Shown: positions 52,504 to 63,588, counted from the first letter of the stretch. The stretch is 64,000 nt of DNA from Phytophthora colocasiae (GCA_018806915.1 JAGKQI010000061.1:868001-932000); one strand, 5' to 3'. Numbers and translations are program-made. The notes: a model not told the origin generated them from the letters alone.

Positions 52504-53844
52504 CTACTCCGTCGTTGTAGCTACTGGGATACAGTGCAGAATCTCCGCTTCCTGGTCGCTCTTCTGCTCGTCGTTGAGGAAATGAGGGTGGTCACAAAGC
52601 ACAGGAGATGACACTTTGACTGTGTAGGCGCATGTCTGGGTCTCCTTGACCGTCAAAATGTGGTGGCTCGTGCCTCCCTGGCTGCAGTAGTAGAACACCT
52701 TCGCCTTTCGCGGTGCATGGTTCTCGAATTCCTTGCAGAACGTGCCGTGGTCGTACAGCTCCAAGTACGCCGGCCTCGATACGTCATGAGTGGCGTCAAT
52801 GTGCTCCGATACTAAAGCAGAGCCTGTACGTTCCAGCTCTCCATTACCGGCAGTGTCAAATGTGCCCAGTGAGAACTCGGCTGTGATACGACCGTCTCCG
52901 TCTCGGTGGTACTGCCTCAACGAGCGTCCGAAGCAGAATTCATACGTCCACCAACCTTCATTCCTCGTCACACAAGTGCGCGCGTCCGCCAACGGCTGCA
53001 ACAGCGAACGGACAGTGAACAGGTCGTTGTCGTCTGCATCTGAATGCTTTGGGTCGCAGAACACTCTTGATCCCACTAAAAACGCAGCAATTTCCCGTGG
53101 CCCTCCCTTTGGAGAGTCGTCTCTCCACTGCACAGCAGAGATACCATCATCCTTCGAGATGGCGCTGCAGATAAACTGCACTTGAATAGGCTGTTCCTTG
53201 CCGAAAGTTTGAGTAAACAACGGTTTACGGTGGTTCTTCACTCTGTCCTGCGTCTCCGGCATCGCAAACTGGTCGTAGTTCAACGCTAGTTGACTCGAGT
53301 CCGACACGAATGACCCAAGCTCCTCTACTTCATGACCTGCGACTTCCTTCACGTTGGCAGTAGCTCCGTCAGCATCCAATTGCACCTCCACGGATTCTCC
53401 GTCTACTGTAGAGTCTGTAGGAGCTTGGAGACTCACTCGACGCACTAAAAGACTGGAACAAACCTCGTAGACCCACTGAGTATCCTTGTCAACATACTGA
53501 ACGCACTTGGGTCTCACTTTCTGTGCTGCAGCTCGGCCGAAGCTTAAGAACGCGGAAAGCTGTTGCTCCTCTTCGTTCTGATCGTCTGATTCAATGCCAG
53601 AAGCCTTTGAATCCTCGGTATCAGAGCTTAACGGCGGGAGGAAACACTCGAACTGCTGGCCAGTCTCCGTTGTCATCAGTTGCGAGCGCATTTTAACGTC
53701 CTCAGGCGGAGTGAAGCCATCTCGTGTTGCGTGAAGTTGTACCACATATGAGGCATCCAGAGAGGACGCAAACGGAGCTGCAGAGCTTACAGAGGCTGCA
53801 GTTAAAGCTGCTAATGTCGCTAGGAATCGCCGCGTCATCACCAT
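52504..53844 (-). CDS. OS-9/ERLEC1-type ER lectin with MRH domains
   Basis: Predicted ER-lumen lectin of the ERAD pathway, which recognises trimmed N-glycans on misfolded proteins and passes them to the HRD1 ligase. The start chosen, ATG 53844, gives MVMTRRFLATLAALTAASVS, a clear signal peptide; another in-frame ATG at 53895 would bury it behind 17 residues. Two MRH-like modules are visible: KCVQYVDKDTQWVYEVC near the N terminus, and WWTYEFCFGRSLRQYHRDGD (the sugar-binding WxYxxC arrangement) further on. ARKAKVFYYCSQGG-like and TCAYTVKVSSPVLC segments complete the second. Two modules fit ERLEC1/XTP3-B better than the single-module OS-9. No HDEL-type tail is present. Intronless. It diverges from the giant acidic gene across about 160-210 bp. 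Confidence 0.85.
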   Translation of the reverse strand: MVMTRRFLATLAALTAASVSSAAPFASSLDASYVVQLHATRDGFTPPEDVKMRSQLMTTETGQQFECFLPPLSSDTEDSKASGIESDDQNEEEQQLSAFLSFGRAAAQKVRPKCVQYVDKDTQWVYEVCSSLLVRRVSLQAPTDSTVDGESVEVQLDADGATANVKEVAGHEVEELGSFVSDSSQLALNYDQFAMPETQDRVKNHRKPLFTQTFGKEQPIQVQFICSAISKDDGISAVQWRDDSPKGGPREIAAFLVGSRVFCDPKHSDADDNDLFTVRSLLQPLADARTCVTRNEGWWTYEFCFGRSLRQYHRDGDGRITAEFSLGTFDTAGNGELERTGSALVSEHIDATHDVSRPAYLELYDHGTFCKEFENHAPRKAKVFYYCSQGGTSHHILTVKETQTCAYTVKVSSPVLCDHPHFLNDEQKSDQEAEILHCIPVATTTE

Positions 53845-53900
53845 CTTGTATTGTCTTATTAGAATCAGATCGGAGAAATCTGATACTGTAGCCATTTTCG

Positions 53901-53915
53901 TTCATTTTGCAAACA
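53901..53915 (+). promoter_or_regulatory. Inr/FPR-like motif in the divergent promoter
   Basis: TTCATTTTGCAAACA fits the oomycete initiator and the beginning of the flanking promoter region. It lies 157 bp before the ATG of the giant acidic gene. Confidence 0.4.
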
Positions 53916-54057
53916 AAATGGTTATAACGCGACAATGCTGGGTGGAGGAGACCGGTGCGAAACGCCCCTGGAGCCTCAATGGTCAAGCTATTCACGAGGA
54001 AACTGACCAAGAGTGAGAGGGGAAGCGCCTTGGGTTACCCTACGACACACAGAAAGG

Positions 54058-57000
54058 ATGGACCGCTCGTCGTCGTGGACTAATGCAGGCCGGAACACGG
54101 ACTACATCCCTCCTAGTCGAGTCGCGAAGATGGCTACACCAAGTCCTCGACCACCACCAGGAAGTACAGCAGAAGCAGTAGCCACAGCTCGACGTGCTGA
54201 ATACGGGACAGGTGGAAGTATCCTCCCAGTTTTACCTACAGTGAGCTCAAGTGCCTACAAACGCACTAGTTGGACGACACCTCGATCTCCATCGTCTGGT
54301 ACGCTTGAAGACGAGTTCCAGCAACCAAGTAATGACGCTGTTACGTCATCACCGCGTCGTGCGGAAATGGCTGCAGCTAAACGAGCAGAACCTGGTCGTC
54401 AACGCTTCGTGTCTGAGGGGCTTTTCGCATCCGATACGGAGCAGGCGCAACTCCAGTATATGGAGCAAATGTACGGGACTATTAACTTGCTGAACGCGGA
54501 GCTGGAGAATGAGAGACGAAACAGAGCAGCACTGGAAGCTGCAGCACGACCGGCAACGTATTCTTCAAGTACAGACTATTCCTCATTGGGAGACACGGTT
54601 GGTGAGTTCGATGAGCCTCCGGGTTACCTCGTGTCCCAAACACCCGTCGCCCCTTCATATTCCCCGAGGAAGTTAAGAACAATGCCGTCTCCTCCTTCAC
54701 AACCACCACACAGAGTCGCTCGACCGCCAGTCTCACCCCGATCTGTTGTAAAGGACCAGGATCAAGAGTTGTGTGCAACTTTAGGCAAGAACGCCGAGCT
54801 GCGTATCCGTTCGCGAGATATGGAGCGCACAGTAGAGAAGACGGAGCTGGAGCTGGAGCTAGCGCGTAAGCAGATTAAAATGGCGGAGAGGCGAGCTGAG
54901 AGTCGAGAGGAAAAGCTGCGAGCTCTGCTGAAGGAGAAACTCAGCTGGCAGAAGGAACTGAAGGCTACACGCGCACAAGTCGTTGAGGAGAAGATGCGGC
55001 AGGTGGATCTCTTCCGCGAGGTGGAAGCAGCTAAGCGTCACTTTGCTGCTGAGTTAGAGGCTGCTGAACAGGAACTGCAAGCTGTCCAAGGTGAAAACAC
55101 GCAGCTTCGAATGCACGCAGCAGAGATGAAAGCCCAAATGAACTTCCAGGCTCGGAAAATAGAGGACATGGCACGCCAGGCGCAGGACGAGAAAGCCAGG
55201 TTCGTGTCGATGATTGAGGACACTCGACATCGGTTCCATGAGTGGAAAGAGGGAGAAGCGGACGCCCTGGCTGCTGCTCATGACCAGGCAGTGCGAAACT
55301 TAAAGACCGAGTACGAATTGAAGATGGAGAGGCACCAGGACGAAAAACAGAAGCTTCGTGACAAGGTGAACGACTTAGAAGTGTCGATGAGGCTGTTACA
55401 AAAGGACCGAGCACTGTCGCCGCTCGAGCTTAGCTTGCGGAAGACTGCCATTCTCGGTAGCGAAAACACTGGAACCATTGAGGCGGAGCAGATTGAGGCT
55501 CAGTCGCGGATCCTGGAACTCGAGAACCTCCTTGCTCACTCGCAACAGTACCAAGCGCGACAAGAAAACATCATCAAGCTGTCGGAGTCTACCATCTCTC
55601 GACTCATGCAGGAACGAGAGGTTACTGCGTTGGAGAACTTGAGTTTACATCCGTTTGGAGTAGAACCGCAACGAAGCGAAGATTTGTCGTACAATACTCA
55701 ATTGACAGGCTACGTGGTAGGTCCATCGATCCCTACGCGGCGTGTGACACCACCAGGAACACCATCGCGGGGTCAGCAGAGGCCTATGACAAGCAATGAA
55801 CCCCCAATTGCCAGGTCTCCAAGGTCCAGATCACATACTCCTAGACGTGCAGATCTAGAGGCGAGTATCGCGCAGGCAGCTCAAGGAGATAATACCAAGA
55901 AACAGGCGGCTAATACAGAAAATAATGAGCCAAGTTCGAAGGAACAAAGCTTGATGGACGAGCTGACACAATTGAGGAAAGCATTGGTTGAAGCTCAGGC
56001 TAAGGCAGAAGCACACACGAACACTTTAAAAAGTGAGGTGAAAGATGCAGAGCAGGAACCAGTTGAAGTGGCGGTTGGTTCGATCGGTTTAGCTGTCGAA
56101 GCACACGAAATTCATCCATCAGAGGCAGACGTCACATCATTTGAATCTCCTGATACCGACGCGACTAATGCCGAAAGTGAGACACCAGCAGAGTTAAAAG
56201 CTGAGGTTGATGTTGAAGAAGTACCCGGGACCGAGAACAAAACGATTTGTGCTGATAGTTTGGATGACTCTGTTGCCCCTGATTTGATCGATAATGTGCT
56301 AAGTGAGCCACCTCCAACAGAAATAAATTCTTGGCAGAACACCAGTGAGGGGCAGCAGTTCGATGACGCTGTGGAGCTTAAAGAATCAATGGAGAAATGT
56401 GACACAGTACAGGGTGAATTGGACGGAATAGTGACGACTACGAGTGACGAGCAGGAAATACATGTTCAAGAAGTGAGCTCGGACGTCAATGAGTGGGTCG
56501 ACGTGTCTACTATGAATGATGAACCTGACGCGCCAGAAAATGAACCTCGTCTAGACAACCGCTTTAATGTGGGCGTTGAAGAGAGCAGGACTGACCCAAG
56601 TGAAAGAAAATATGTTGATGATGTGCCAATTGATTCTGCGGGCACTACGGAGAGGATTGAGAATCCAAGTCCTTCACCAGAATGTAAGACCGAGTCCACC
56701 CGCGCTTCGAAAGACGAAATCACCCAAAGTCATGATGAAAAGGATGCAATAGCCGACGTCTCCTCTGAATTAATGCTTTCCGGTGACTTCAAGGCAGAAG
56801 GAAATAGCGATTTCAAAGCTGACGAGAAGGGAATGATCCCTGCAGTAGACGATGACATGAAGCTTTCTGAAGTTTTTGCTGCAACTTTACCAAACTACAA
56901 CAACATCAACTCAGGCGAGAAGGAGGAACCTTGTGAGATTGCAGAATCAACTATTGAAAACCTGGAAATCGACTCCGATAAGGTGGTTGCAAGTACCTTG

Positions 57001-60000
57001 ATTGTAGACGATGTCAACTTCTCAGAAGACTTGGACTCGGTACAGGACATCGACAATGTTGAGTCTAAAGAGAAAGGCGACGTGAAGGATGGAAACCTGG
57101 ACGTCGAAGAGAAAGAAGCTATCGTGAACGATTTCGTTGTGTCTGCTGGTTCCACTGAACAGAGAGATGTCGTGGAAATATCGAGTGCAGTCGGTGAGAT
57201 TGACGAAGTGATGCAGACAGAGGAACCACCCGAAACGAATGAAAATGAATCTCATCCTGCCATGGAAGAACACATCGAAGCAAGTACTGAATTGCTTTCA
57301 CAAGTGGAAGAAATCGAAACTCCGCTCGTTCTTGCGGGAATATCGACAGAGAGCGTACATGTGGATGATATAAGTACTGCTGAAGCTTTCGCACCTGAAG
57401 TTGCCGCTCTTGACGAAACAGATATTTCTCCAGAAATCTCCATAAACAGTAGTGAGAGTGAAGTGAAGTTTACGGAATCTCCATCAGATAATGGAGCACG
57501 TGAAATTGAGGGAACAGAGGAAACCCCTGAAAAGTGTATGTACTTACAAGACACCGAAACGGACAACGTGAGTGCTGGGGAGACAGAGGCAGATGTCGAT
57601 CGCCCCATGACCGTGAAGAACATTGAACACGTCAATGATGAAGCGGCTAGAGAGGCACCTTTAAATGAAGATGAGGTGTTGGTGAAGCCATCCTTGGAGG
57701 CCGATGTTTCATTGATTGAACGCAAAGAGATTCAAGACACTGCAGCTGATTGTGTGAGTCTTGAGGAGAAGAAGATTGAGAATGACTACACTGCGAAAGC
57801 GGAGACTATTGAATCCGTTGATGACGAAGCCGTCATCGAAATACCCTTAGATGAAGGTGAGGCAAGGATGAAGCTGTCCGAGGAGACCAATGTTCTATTG
57901 GTGGAGAGCAAAGAGGTTCATGAGGAATTCACAGTGAAACCCCAATTACAATCAGAAAAACCCGCTGTCTCCTCGTGTGACACTGTCATGACTCCAGCGA
58001 CAGACACAGAAGTTGAGACTCCAGAAGCTTCTGCAGCTAAAGTGTTTGTGGCTCTTGTTGAGATCACCGGGCTTTCTGTGGTAGCTTCTCTCCTCGCAAC
58101 AAGTAGCACAATTTCTTTACTTGAGCGTGTAGAAGACTTATCTCCTCCTGATGTGAATGCCGTAGAAGCCGACGCTATTCCTCGAGTGGGGGACGATATC
58201 CCTGCCGAAGTGAAGGAGACTGGTATTGATATGGTGTCTGACAGTGCTAGTGAGTTACTTCTTCCTTTGGTGGTTGGTGATGGGCCAAATACTAATGTCC
58301 CTGGAGTCGATGCTATCATCGAGACTGAAGTTGGCGTCACGAGAGATTGTGATGTCATTATAACGTCCGAGGCAAAGGCTGACGACTCCGAAGCCACTGA
58401 TGTATCAACAACTGAAAATGACGACGTGTACAGCACAAAAGAAGAGCAACAGCCTTTTGAGGGTAATAATTTTTCAGCCCCAACGGAGATCGCCATAGAA
58501 ACTATTGAGGACGACGTGGCACTCATCACCAAAGCTATTGCTGAGAATTTTGTCAAAGAACTCGTGGAGACGCTGGACCCCCCTGCTTTGTACAATCAAA
58601 ATCACGGGGCTTACGAGGCACTCCTTGATACAAATACGCCTTCTGTACCGGACACAGTTAGGCTTTCAACTACAAATGATATCCCTGCAGAGGAAGCTAC
58701 GGTGGATTTTAATACCCCTCCCAGTGATTTTGTTGATGAAATGGAAGATACGTTGAATGTAGAAGCTGTATGCTCAAGTTTCCAGTCTGCAACAGAAGAA
58801 CACGGCTTACCCGTTGACGAAACTACAGTGGGTGACACACTAGCTGTGGCCAGAACTTTTGTGACCACCATCGCATCTGAAGCCATATCTTCTGTTCTAC
58901 TATCGCTTCAAACGGAAATCCACTCAGGTGACACCATACTGAGCACGGAGCAGGAACAAGAAGGGTTCGAATCTGATTCGACTCGCAGTATTATCGAGAG
59001 TGGTTATGTGTCGTCCGACGAGCAAAATGACCCCGAAATATTTACAAGTGAACCCGACGCAGAAGAAGAAACGAATACCAGCACCTCATTAACAGACGAT
59101 TCAAGCGAGGAGCTTACTATTGTCGGTGGCGATGATAGTGAATCCGCGCTGGAAATTGCTGGAGTTGTTCACGATTGTGTGGGGTCAGTAGAGCGTGAGG
59201 TGATCACGACTTTAAACGAAATCGAGAGCAACAGTGATGAAGCGACGATAGTTTTAAATGAGTTATCAACGACGGAACTCATCACAGATGTGTCGTGCAT
59301 CTTCACGTCGCATGCTATTGCAGAAGCACTGCATCGCTTAACCGACTGCGCGGTTGCTGATAGCGGAAATCTGGGTATTAGTTGCGATGATGATGTCGAG
59401 TTGGGTGAATTCCTACCGGTTGGTGATGTTGGTTCGGAAGCAAGTGCTGTGGGATCAAGTGAGGAAGCCACTGTGATTCCAGAGATTTTCGATACGCAAA
59501 TACCAGAAGAACACAATGATAACGATGACCAGTGGAAAACCTCACAAGAAGAAGCGCAAACTTCTTGTGAACAAGTGGAGGAGGACCTCGAATCAGAAGC
59601 AGCACTCGCGGTTTACGATCTAACGAAAGCAGTGGTTCTGAGGCAGACAGAAGCAGTGAGAGAGTGTGGCATTATTGATGCTCTTGCGGATACTGAGGTT
59701 AATGGCGTCGAGATCAAGGCTTCAACTGCTTCCAATGTGGACATCGAAGGCTTAGTCTGCCTTGATGATGACATCGGAGGGCAAACTACCGACCTACAAA
59801 ATGGCAACGATGACGGGGTTATTGCACTTGTTCTTACAGAGGTTATCGATCGGATCAGGATGGACGAATCGAACCAAGACGACATTTGTAGCTCGCCAAT
59901 AAATGATATTGTCTTGGCTGCAAGCGCTTCAGCTCTAGGTGAACATGTTGGCCTAGAAGTGGCGAAGCCACTTGCTGCTTGTGATAAAGTGAGCGATGTG

Positions 60001-61656
60001 ATTGACAGTGACGATTGTATTGCCGTAGTGGTTGAAGGTATCGTCTCTACTATTGAAAGCTGCGATAGCCTCGAGCCCAAGACCGGATCCGACTGTAGTA
60101 ATGCCCCAGTGGGAAAAAAGGAGGCACCAGTACCCACTGATCAGCCATCCGACAAGTCTACTGCTAACGGCTCGTTACCATATCTTGCATCGGCAAATGC
60201 AAAGGATGTATCAACTGATGCAGCAACGGAAGACACAAAAATGCCGACACTTGAAGGTGAAGCTAGCGAAGAACTAGGAACAGCTGATACAAAGATGGAA
60301 GACCCAAACAAACACGGTGACATTGAGGCTTACGCTGTACGTTCCTTTGGTTTTTCGCTGACGGATGTTGAACATCTCGTTCGCTTGACTTTGGACAGCC
60401 TCGTTGATGCAGTAGCAGGTCACTCAGTCAATGAACCTTCAAGGAGATCTTCCATTCCAGACGAATTTGACTCGTTAGAGTCTGAAGTGGAGAACGTAGT
60501 GGCCAACCTGTGCGTTTCAGCGGACTACAAGATAGGATCAAGACACGGTCGTGCTCGATCGGTGTATTTTTCAAGTGACACGACGGATGAGAAGTCTGAT
60601 CGAATGAAGCAAGAGCGACGGTCAGTGCTTTTGTGGAAGTCTCCAGTTGATACAGCATGTAATAAAGAGTCGGTGGAGAGCTCGGCCAAGCGACGAGCAA
60701 GTAGAAGATCCCGACGGACTCTCGCTGACCTACTCACTTTCCCGAATGAGATGTCGAGATTTTCATCGAGCGATACGACTCTTCTTGCCTATGATGCTCG
60801 ACAAGAACAAGGTCCAATCTTTTCCTTGATGGATCAGAGCATTCTAACCATTAACCCCAATGGCCAACACATTGATCTGGACGACTCGGAGGAGCGAGTA
60901 GCGAGCAAGATCATTGGGAAACGCAAAACTTTGATGCAGGATCTGCACTCCAAGAACCTAGCGCTACGTCAGATCCCGCGGTTCAACTACATGCCCATGC
61001 GTATCAAGTTCCAGTGGTCGGACTTTGTGGTCGCGACACCAGTCCGTCCCACCAACATGAACTTCGGAGAAGGACATGTTGACAAATGTCCAGTGGAACC
61101 GATGCGTTTACTGCAAAAGAGAGGTGCTAAACTGCCATGTGGAACTTACGTCGTCGTCTCGGCCTTCATTCGACCACTTGAAGATGGGAATGAAAATCTG
61201 CGAGTGGAGATATACGACGGTGAACGTGTGGAAGAGTTCCAGTTCGATTTCTCGGAAGATTTCATGAAGAAATACCACCTAGAGACAAGCGGATTGGAAG
61301 CTCAGTCGCTCGAATTCCTCGGACACCTCGAGTTCCGTCGTGATGAAGACACGATCATCATCAAACTACCCGAGCGAAAGGCAGGAGAAGGAGATAAAAC
61401 TGATGTCGATCGGATTCAGAGTGAACGGACAATGATTGGTGGTGGAGACTCACAAAAGAGAGAACCAGTCTCAAAACATAGTAAAATGCCAGCTTATCGT
61501 CGCCCCGCATCTTCGCCCACAGTGAGAAGTAATTCGGAGATTTCGCCATCGAGAGAACCTACCAGTAGTCCATCCAATTTACAACCAGCTTCAGCTGAAA
61601 TCCCTCGAGATGAAACATTCAACGTAGAAGAAAGTGAGATAGGAGCGCACATGTGA
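54058..61656 (+). CDS. Giant acidic coiled-coil protein (2532 residues), unknown function
   Basis: A 7.6-kb intronless frame. ATG 54058 (MDRSSSWTNAGRN) is chosen because the frame upstream, from 54013, begins at a GTG. Three zones are visible. Residues about 1-250 are Ser/Pro/Arg-rich and disordered. Residues about 250-540 are heptad-rich coiled coil (VEKTELELELARKQIKMAER, KLRALLKEKLSWQKELKA). Residues about 650-2200 are a very long Glu/Asp/Ser/Thr/Val-rich segment with little order, almost lacking basic clusters. The last 250 residues look folded (RQIPRFNYMPMRIKFQWSDF, GTYVVVSAFIRPLEDGN, VEIYDGERVEEFQFDF), a beta-rich module possibly C2-like, then a Ser/Pro tail. I do not recognise the family. 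It may be a scaffold or cytoskeletal linker. Confidence 0.8.
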   Translation: MDRSSSWTNAGRNTDYIPPSRVAKMATPSPRPPPGSTAEAVATARRAEYGTGGSILPVLPTVSSSAYKRTSWTTPRSPSSGTLEDEFQQPSNDAVTSSPRRAEMAAAKRAEPGRQRFVSEGLFASDTEQAQLQYMEQMYGTINLLNAELENERRNRAALEAAARPATYSSSTDYSSLGDTVGEFDEPPGYLVSQTPVAPSYSPRKLRTMPSPPSQPPHRVARPPVSPRSVVKDQDQELCATLGKNAELRIRSRDMERTVEKTELELELARKQIKMAERRAESREEKLRALLKEKLSWQKELKATRAQVVEEKMRQVDLFREVEAAKRHFAAELEAAEQELQAVQGENTQLRMHAAEMKAQMNFQARKIEDMARQAQDEKARFVSMIEDTRHRFHEWKEGEADALAAAHDQAVRNLKTEYELKMERHQDEKQKLRDKVNDLEVSMRLLQKDRALSPLELSLRKTAILGSENTGTIEAEQIEAQSRILELENLLAHSQQYQARQENIIKLSESTISRLMQEREVTALENLSLHPFGVEPQRSEDLSYNTQLTGYVVGPSIPTRRVTPPGTPSRGQQRPMTSNEPPIARSPRSRSHTPRRADLEASIAQAAQGDNTKKQAANTENNEPSSKEQSLMDELTQLRKALVEAQAKAEAHTNTLKSEVKDAEQEPVEVAVGSIGLAVEAHEIHPSEADVTSFESPDTDATNAESETPAELKAEVDVEEVPGTENKTICADSLDDSVAPDLIDNVLSEPPPTEINSWQNTSEGQQFDDAVELKESMEKCDTVQGELDGIVTTTSDEQEIHVQEVSSDVNEWVDVSTMNDEPDAPENEPRLDNRFNVGVEESRTDPSERKYVDDVPIDSAGTTERIENPSPSPECKTESTRASKDEITQSHDEKDAIADVSSELMLSGDFKAEGNSDFKADEKGMIPAVDDDMKLSEVFAATLPNYNNINSGEKEEPCEIAESTIENLEIDSDKVVASTLIVDDVNFSEDLDSVQDIDNVESKEKGDVKDGNLDVEEKEAIVNDFVVSAGSTEQRDVVEISSAVGEIDEVMQTEEPPETNENESHPAMEEHIEASTELLSQVEEIETPLVLAGISTESVHVDDISTAEAFAPEVAALDETDISPEISINSSESEVKFTESPSDNGAREIEGTEETPEKCMYLQDTETDNVSAGETEADVDRPMTVKNIEHVNDEAAREAPLNEDEVLVKPSLEADVSLIERKEIQDTAADCVSLEEKKIENDYTAKAETIESVDDEAVIEIPLDEGEARMKLSEETNVLLVESKEVHEEFTVKPQLQSEKPAVSSCDTVMTPATDTEVETPEASAAKVFVALVEITGLSVVASLLATSSTISLLERVEDLSPPDVNAVEADAIPRVGDDIPAEVKETGIDMVSDSASELLLPLVVGDGPNTNVPGVDAIIETEVGVTRDCDVIITSEAKADDSEATDVSTTENDDVYSTKEEQQPFEGNNFSAPTEIAIETIEDDVALITKAIAENFVKELVETLDPPALYNQNHGAYEALLDTNTPSVPDTVRLSTTNDIPAEEATVDFNTPPSDFVDEMEDTLNVEAVCSSFQSATEEHGLPVDETTVGDTLAVARTFVTTIASEAISSVLLSLQTEIHSGDTILSTEQEQEGFESDSTRSIIESGYVSSDEQNDPEIFTSEPDAEEETNTSTSLTDDSSEELTIVGGDDSESALEIAGVVHDCVGSVEREVITTLNEIESNSDEATIVLNELSTTELITDVSCIFTSHAIAEALHRLTDCAVADSGNLGISCDDDVELGEFLPVGDVGSEASAVGSSEEATVIPEIFDTQIPEEHNDNDDQWKTSQEEAQTSCEQVEEDLESEAALAVYDLTKAVVLRQTEAVRECGIIDALADTEVNGVEIKASTASNVDIEGLVCLDDDIGGQTTDLQNGNDDGVIALVLTEVIDRIRMDESNQDDICSSPINDIVLAASASALGEHVGLEVAKPLAACDKVSDVIDSDDCIAVVVEGIVSTIESCDSLEPKTGSDCSNAPVGKKEAPVPTDQPSDKSTANGSLPYLASANAKDVSTDAATEDTKMPTLEGEASEELGTADTKMEDPNKHGDIEAYAVRSFGFSLTDVEHLVRLTLDSLVDAVAGHSVNEPSRRSSIPDEFDSLESEVENVVANLCVSADYKIGSRHGRARSVYFSSDTTDEKSDRMKQERRSVLLWKSPVDTACNKESVESSAKRRASRRSRRTLADLLTFPNEMSRFSSSDTTLLAYDARQEQGPIFSLMDQSILTINPNGQHIDLDDSEERVASKIIGKRKTLMQDLHSKNLALRQIPRFNYMPMRIKFQWSDFVVATPVRPTNMNFGEGHVDKCPVEPMRLLQKRGAKLPCGTYVVVSAFIRPLEDGNENLRVEIYDGERVEEFQFDFSEDFMKKYHLETSGLEAQSLEFLGHLEFRRDEDTIIIKLPERKAGEGDKTDVDRIQSERTMIGGGDSQKREPVSKHSKMPAYRRPASSPTVRSNSEISPSREPTSSPSNLQPASAEIPRDETFNVEESEIGAHM

Positions 61657-61969
61657 ATGATGTGAGAAGTACACCGTGCAGTATCAGTTTTTATCTTCTT
61701 TTACCATTATCTTAACTTCCTGGATGTAGTTTAGGCAAGATTTGGGTGCTCTTGTAATCTAATACTACGCTGCTATCACCCTTCTCTCCTACCTTTGCAC
61801 ACTTAGCGAGTGTACCACCAGCAGTGAATACCATTGTCAATGCAGTTCCACATACAGGAAATTGAACTCAATACGCCCAATGGGCTGCTCCGGTCGCGTT
61901 TCGGTTGCTTCGGGTGTCATCCCAGCGAAAAACACGCCGGGTGAGATGAATTTGCTGCCTTGACTCTGC
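61657..61969. other. Convergent 3' region between the giant gene and MYB gene
   Basis: Holds the 3' ends of two converging genes. Nothing else is seen. The minus-strand frame at 62160-61837 is a shadow of the MYB exon. Confidence 0.4.
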
Positions 61970-63588
61970 CTAGACGGACGCGACAAAGTTCTTTGGTGAA
62001 CCATCGAGCCATTGTCGTAGCTGTGGGCTCTTGAGCGTGGGCGTAATCGAGTGATCGAAGTCGAATGTCTCCTGCTGCAGCGCCACATCAATAGCTGGGG
62101 GCGACAAGCGCTTGTGTGGTGATGGTTGCCTGCCAATTCCGAACGTTGACGCATTTGCATGAGGGAACGCTACTGAAACATCCGTGCGCAGTCGTGGTGA
62201 ACGGCGAAGCACACCACCATTTTCACTCGAAATTTCCTGATAGAACAGCAATTGTCAGTTTTTCACCGACCGTCAAATGTAAAGTCGAAGAGAAGTAGAC
62301 TTACGAATTCAAGCGTACTTGAATCAAGTTCTGCAGGAAAATCGAGGTCGTCGAAAGAGAACTTGGTGCCATCGGCCTTCATGAACCCAGCTGGTGACAT
62401 GAACCGTGGAGAGCGTCGTAAACTGTGTGGAGGCTGAAGACCTTGGGGCGTTGGCATATTGAAGAACTCGGCCACTTGCTGCTTGCGACAAAATCGTAGA
62501 ATTAGCCTACACCGCCTTCCAAAAGTTGAAGGTTTTGGCACTTTACCTCGTTAAAATCGATGTCAATATGCTCAAACGCGTGGAAGGAGCCGTCCATCTC
62601 GGTGAGTGCGTGATCTCCACTGAATTCACCCCCTGCACCGTTCTTCTTCGCATTCCTTTTCTTTTTATTTGTCGAACTGGCAACGGTTATGATGGCACCA
62701 AAGTCATCATCTCCTGTGTTCAAGAGTTGCAGCAACAGTTGCGTGTGAAGAACACGGCGAGGCGTGTCAGGTAAGAACATGCCGCTGCTTTCTATCATCG
62801 ACACATTACCAGTGCAGATGCGTAGATCTTTGCGTTTCCGCTTTGAGTTGAGCTTTTTGCCGGCGTTCTTTTGCACACCACCTTGTCGACCTTTACCATC
62901 TTCAGCTTGTTTAATCAGGGCATTGTAGCAATCTTTGTAAACCGAAGCTTGGGTCGACGACATACCCTGGGTCTGATGACGGAGACTGTTGCCAGCGTTC
63001 ATGGCATCTCGAGCCAATTCCACCATAGTAGCACTACCAGGTGACGAGTGAGCATTGAATTTGGTCGCCTTGATGCTCCCTCCACTGCCTCGAATTGCCT
63101 GACCCAATGTCTTGTTCTGTTGCTTAGCCATTCGTCGCATTGTACGTCTCATTGACGAGTACCAGTGATTCTTGATAGCATTGTCCGTTCTGCAAAAAAA
63201 AAAAAAAATAATGTCAGCAAATGTTTCCTAAAAAACAAATACTTATCTGTAGTGTTTACCTGCCAGGCAATAGTTTAGAAATCTCAGCCCATTTGTTTCC
63301 AAGACGAGTTTGTGCGTCTTCGATGATCTGCTCTTCCTCGGCAGTCCACGGATCTTTCTTGATAGTTGGGTCCAGATGGTTAAGCCAACGAGTACGACAC
63401 TGTTTTCCGGTGCGTTCCGTCCCGTGGTTTTCACCATTGAGATGATCCGAAATGACCGACCAGCGTTTCGTGCCGTATTCCTCCACGAGACGAATAATAG
63501 CGTCGTCTTCTTTGCGAGTCCAGGCTCGACGTTCGTACGTTGAGCCTGTACCGTTCCCACGTCCGTCCATTTTTCCTGGTTTCGCCAT
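61970..63588 (-). CDS. R2R3 MYB transcription factor
   Basis: Four minus-strand exons (63588-63260, 63189-62547, 62478-62305, 62236-61970) encode 470 residues with consistent phases. The N terminus has two MYB repeats: RAWTRKEDDAIIRLVEEYG with KQCRTRWLNHLDP, then DPWTAEEEQIIEDAQTRLG with GRTDNAIKNHWYSSMRR. Repeat 1 has a roughly eight-residue insertion (NGENHGTE) before the recognition helix. The rest is low in order, with basic (KKLNSKRKRKDL) and Ser/Pro segments, including repeated SPRF/SPRL-type motifs that could be CDK or MAPK phosphorylation sites. In oomycetes, R2R3 MYBs regulate sporulation and zoospore stages; a similar role is possible, not shown. Intron 1 has a long poly-A/T run. 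Confidence 0.9.

Noticed and set aside
57918..58595. 225-codon minus-strand Ser/Thr-rich frame resembling a mucin
   Set aside because: Mirror of the acidic segment of the giant gene; Glu/Asp codons read antisense give Ser/Thr/Phe.
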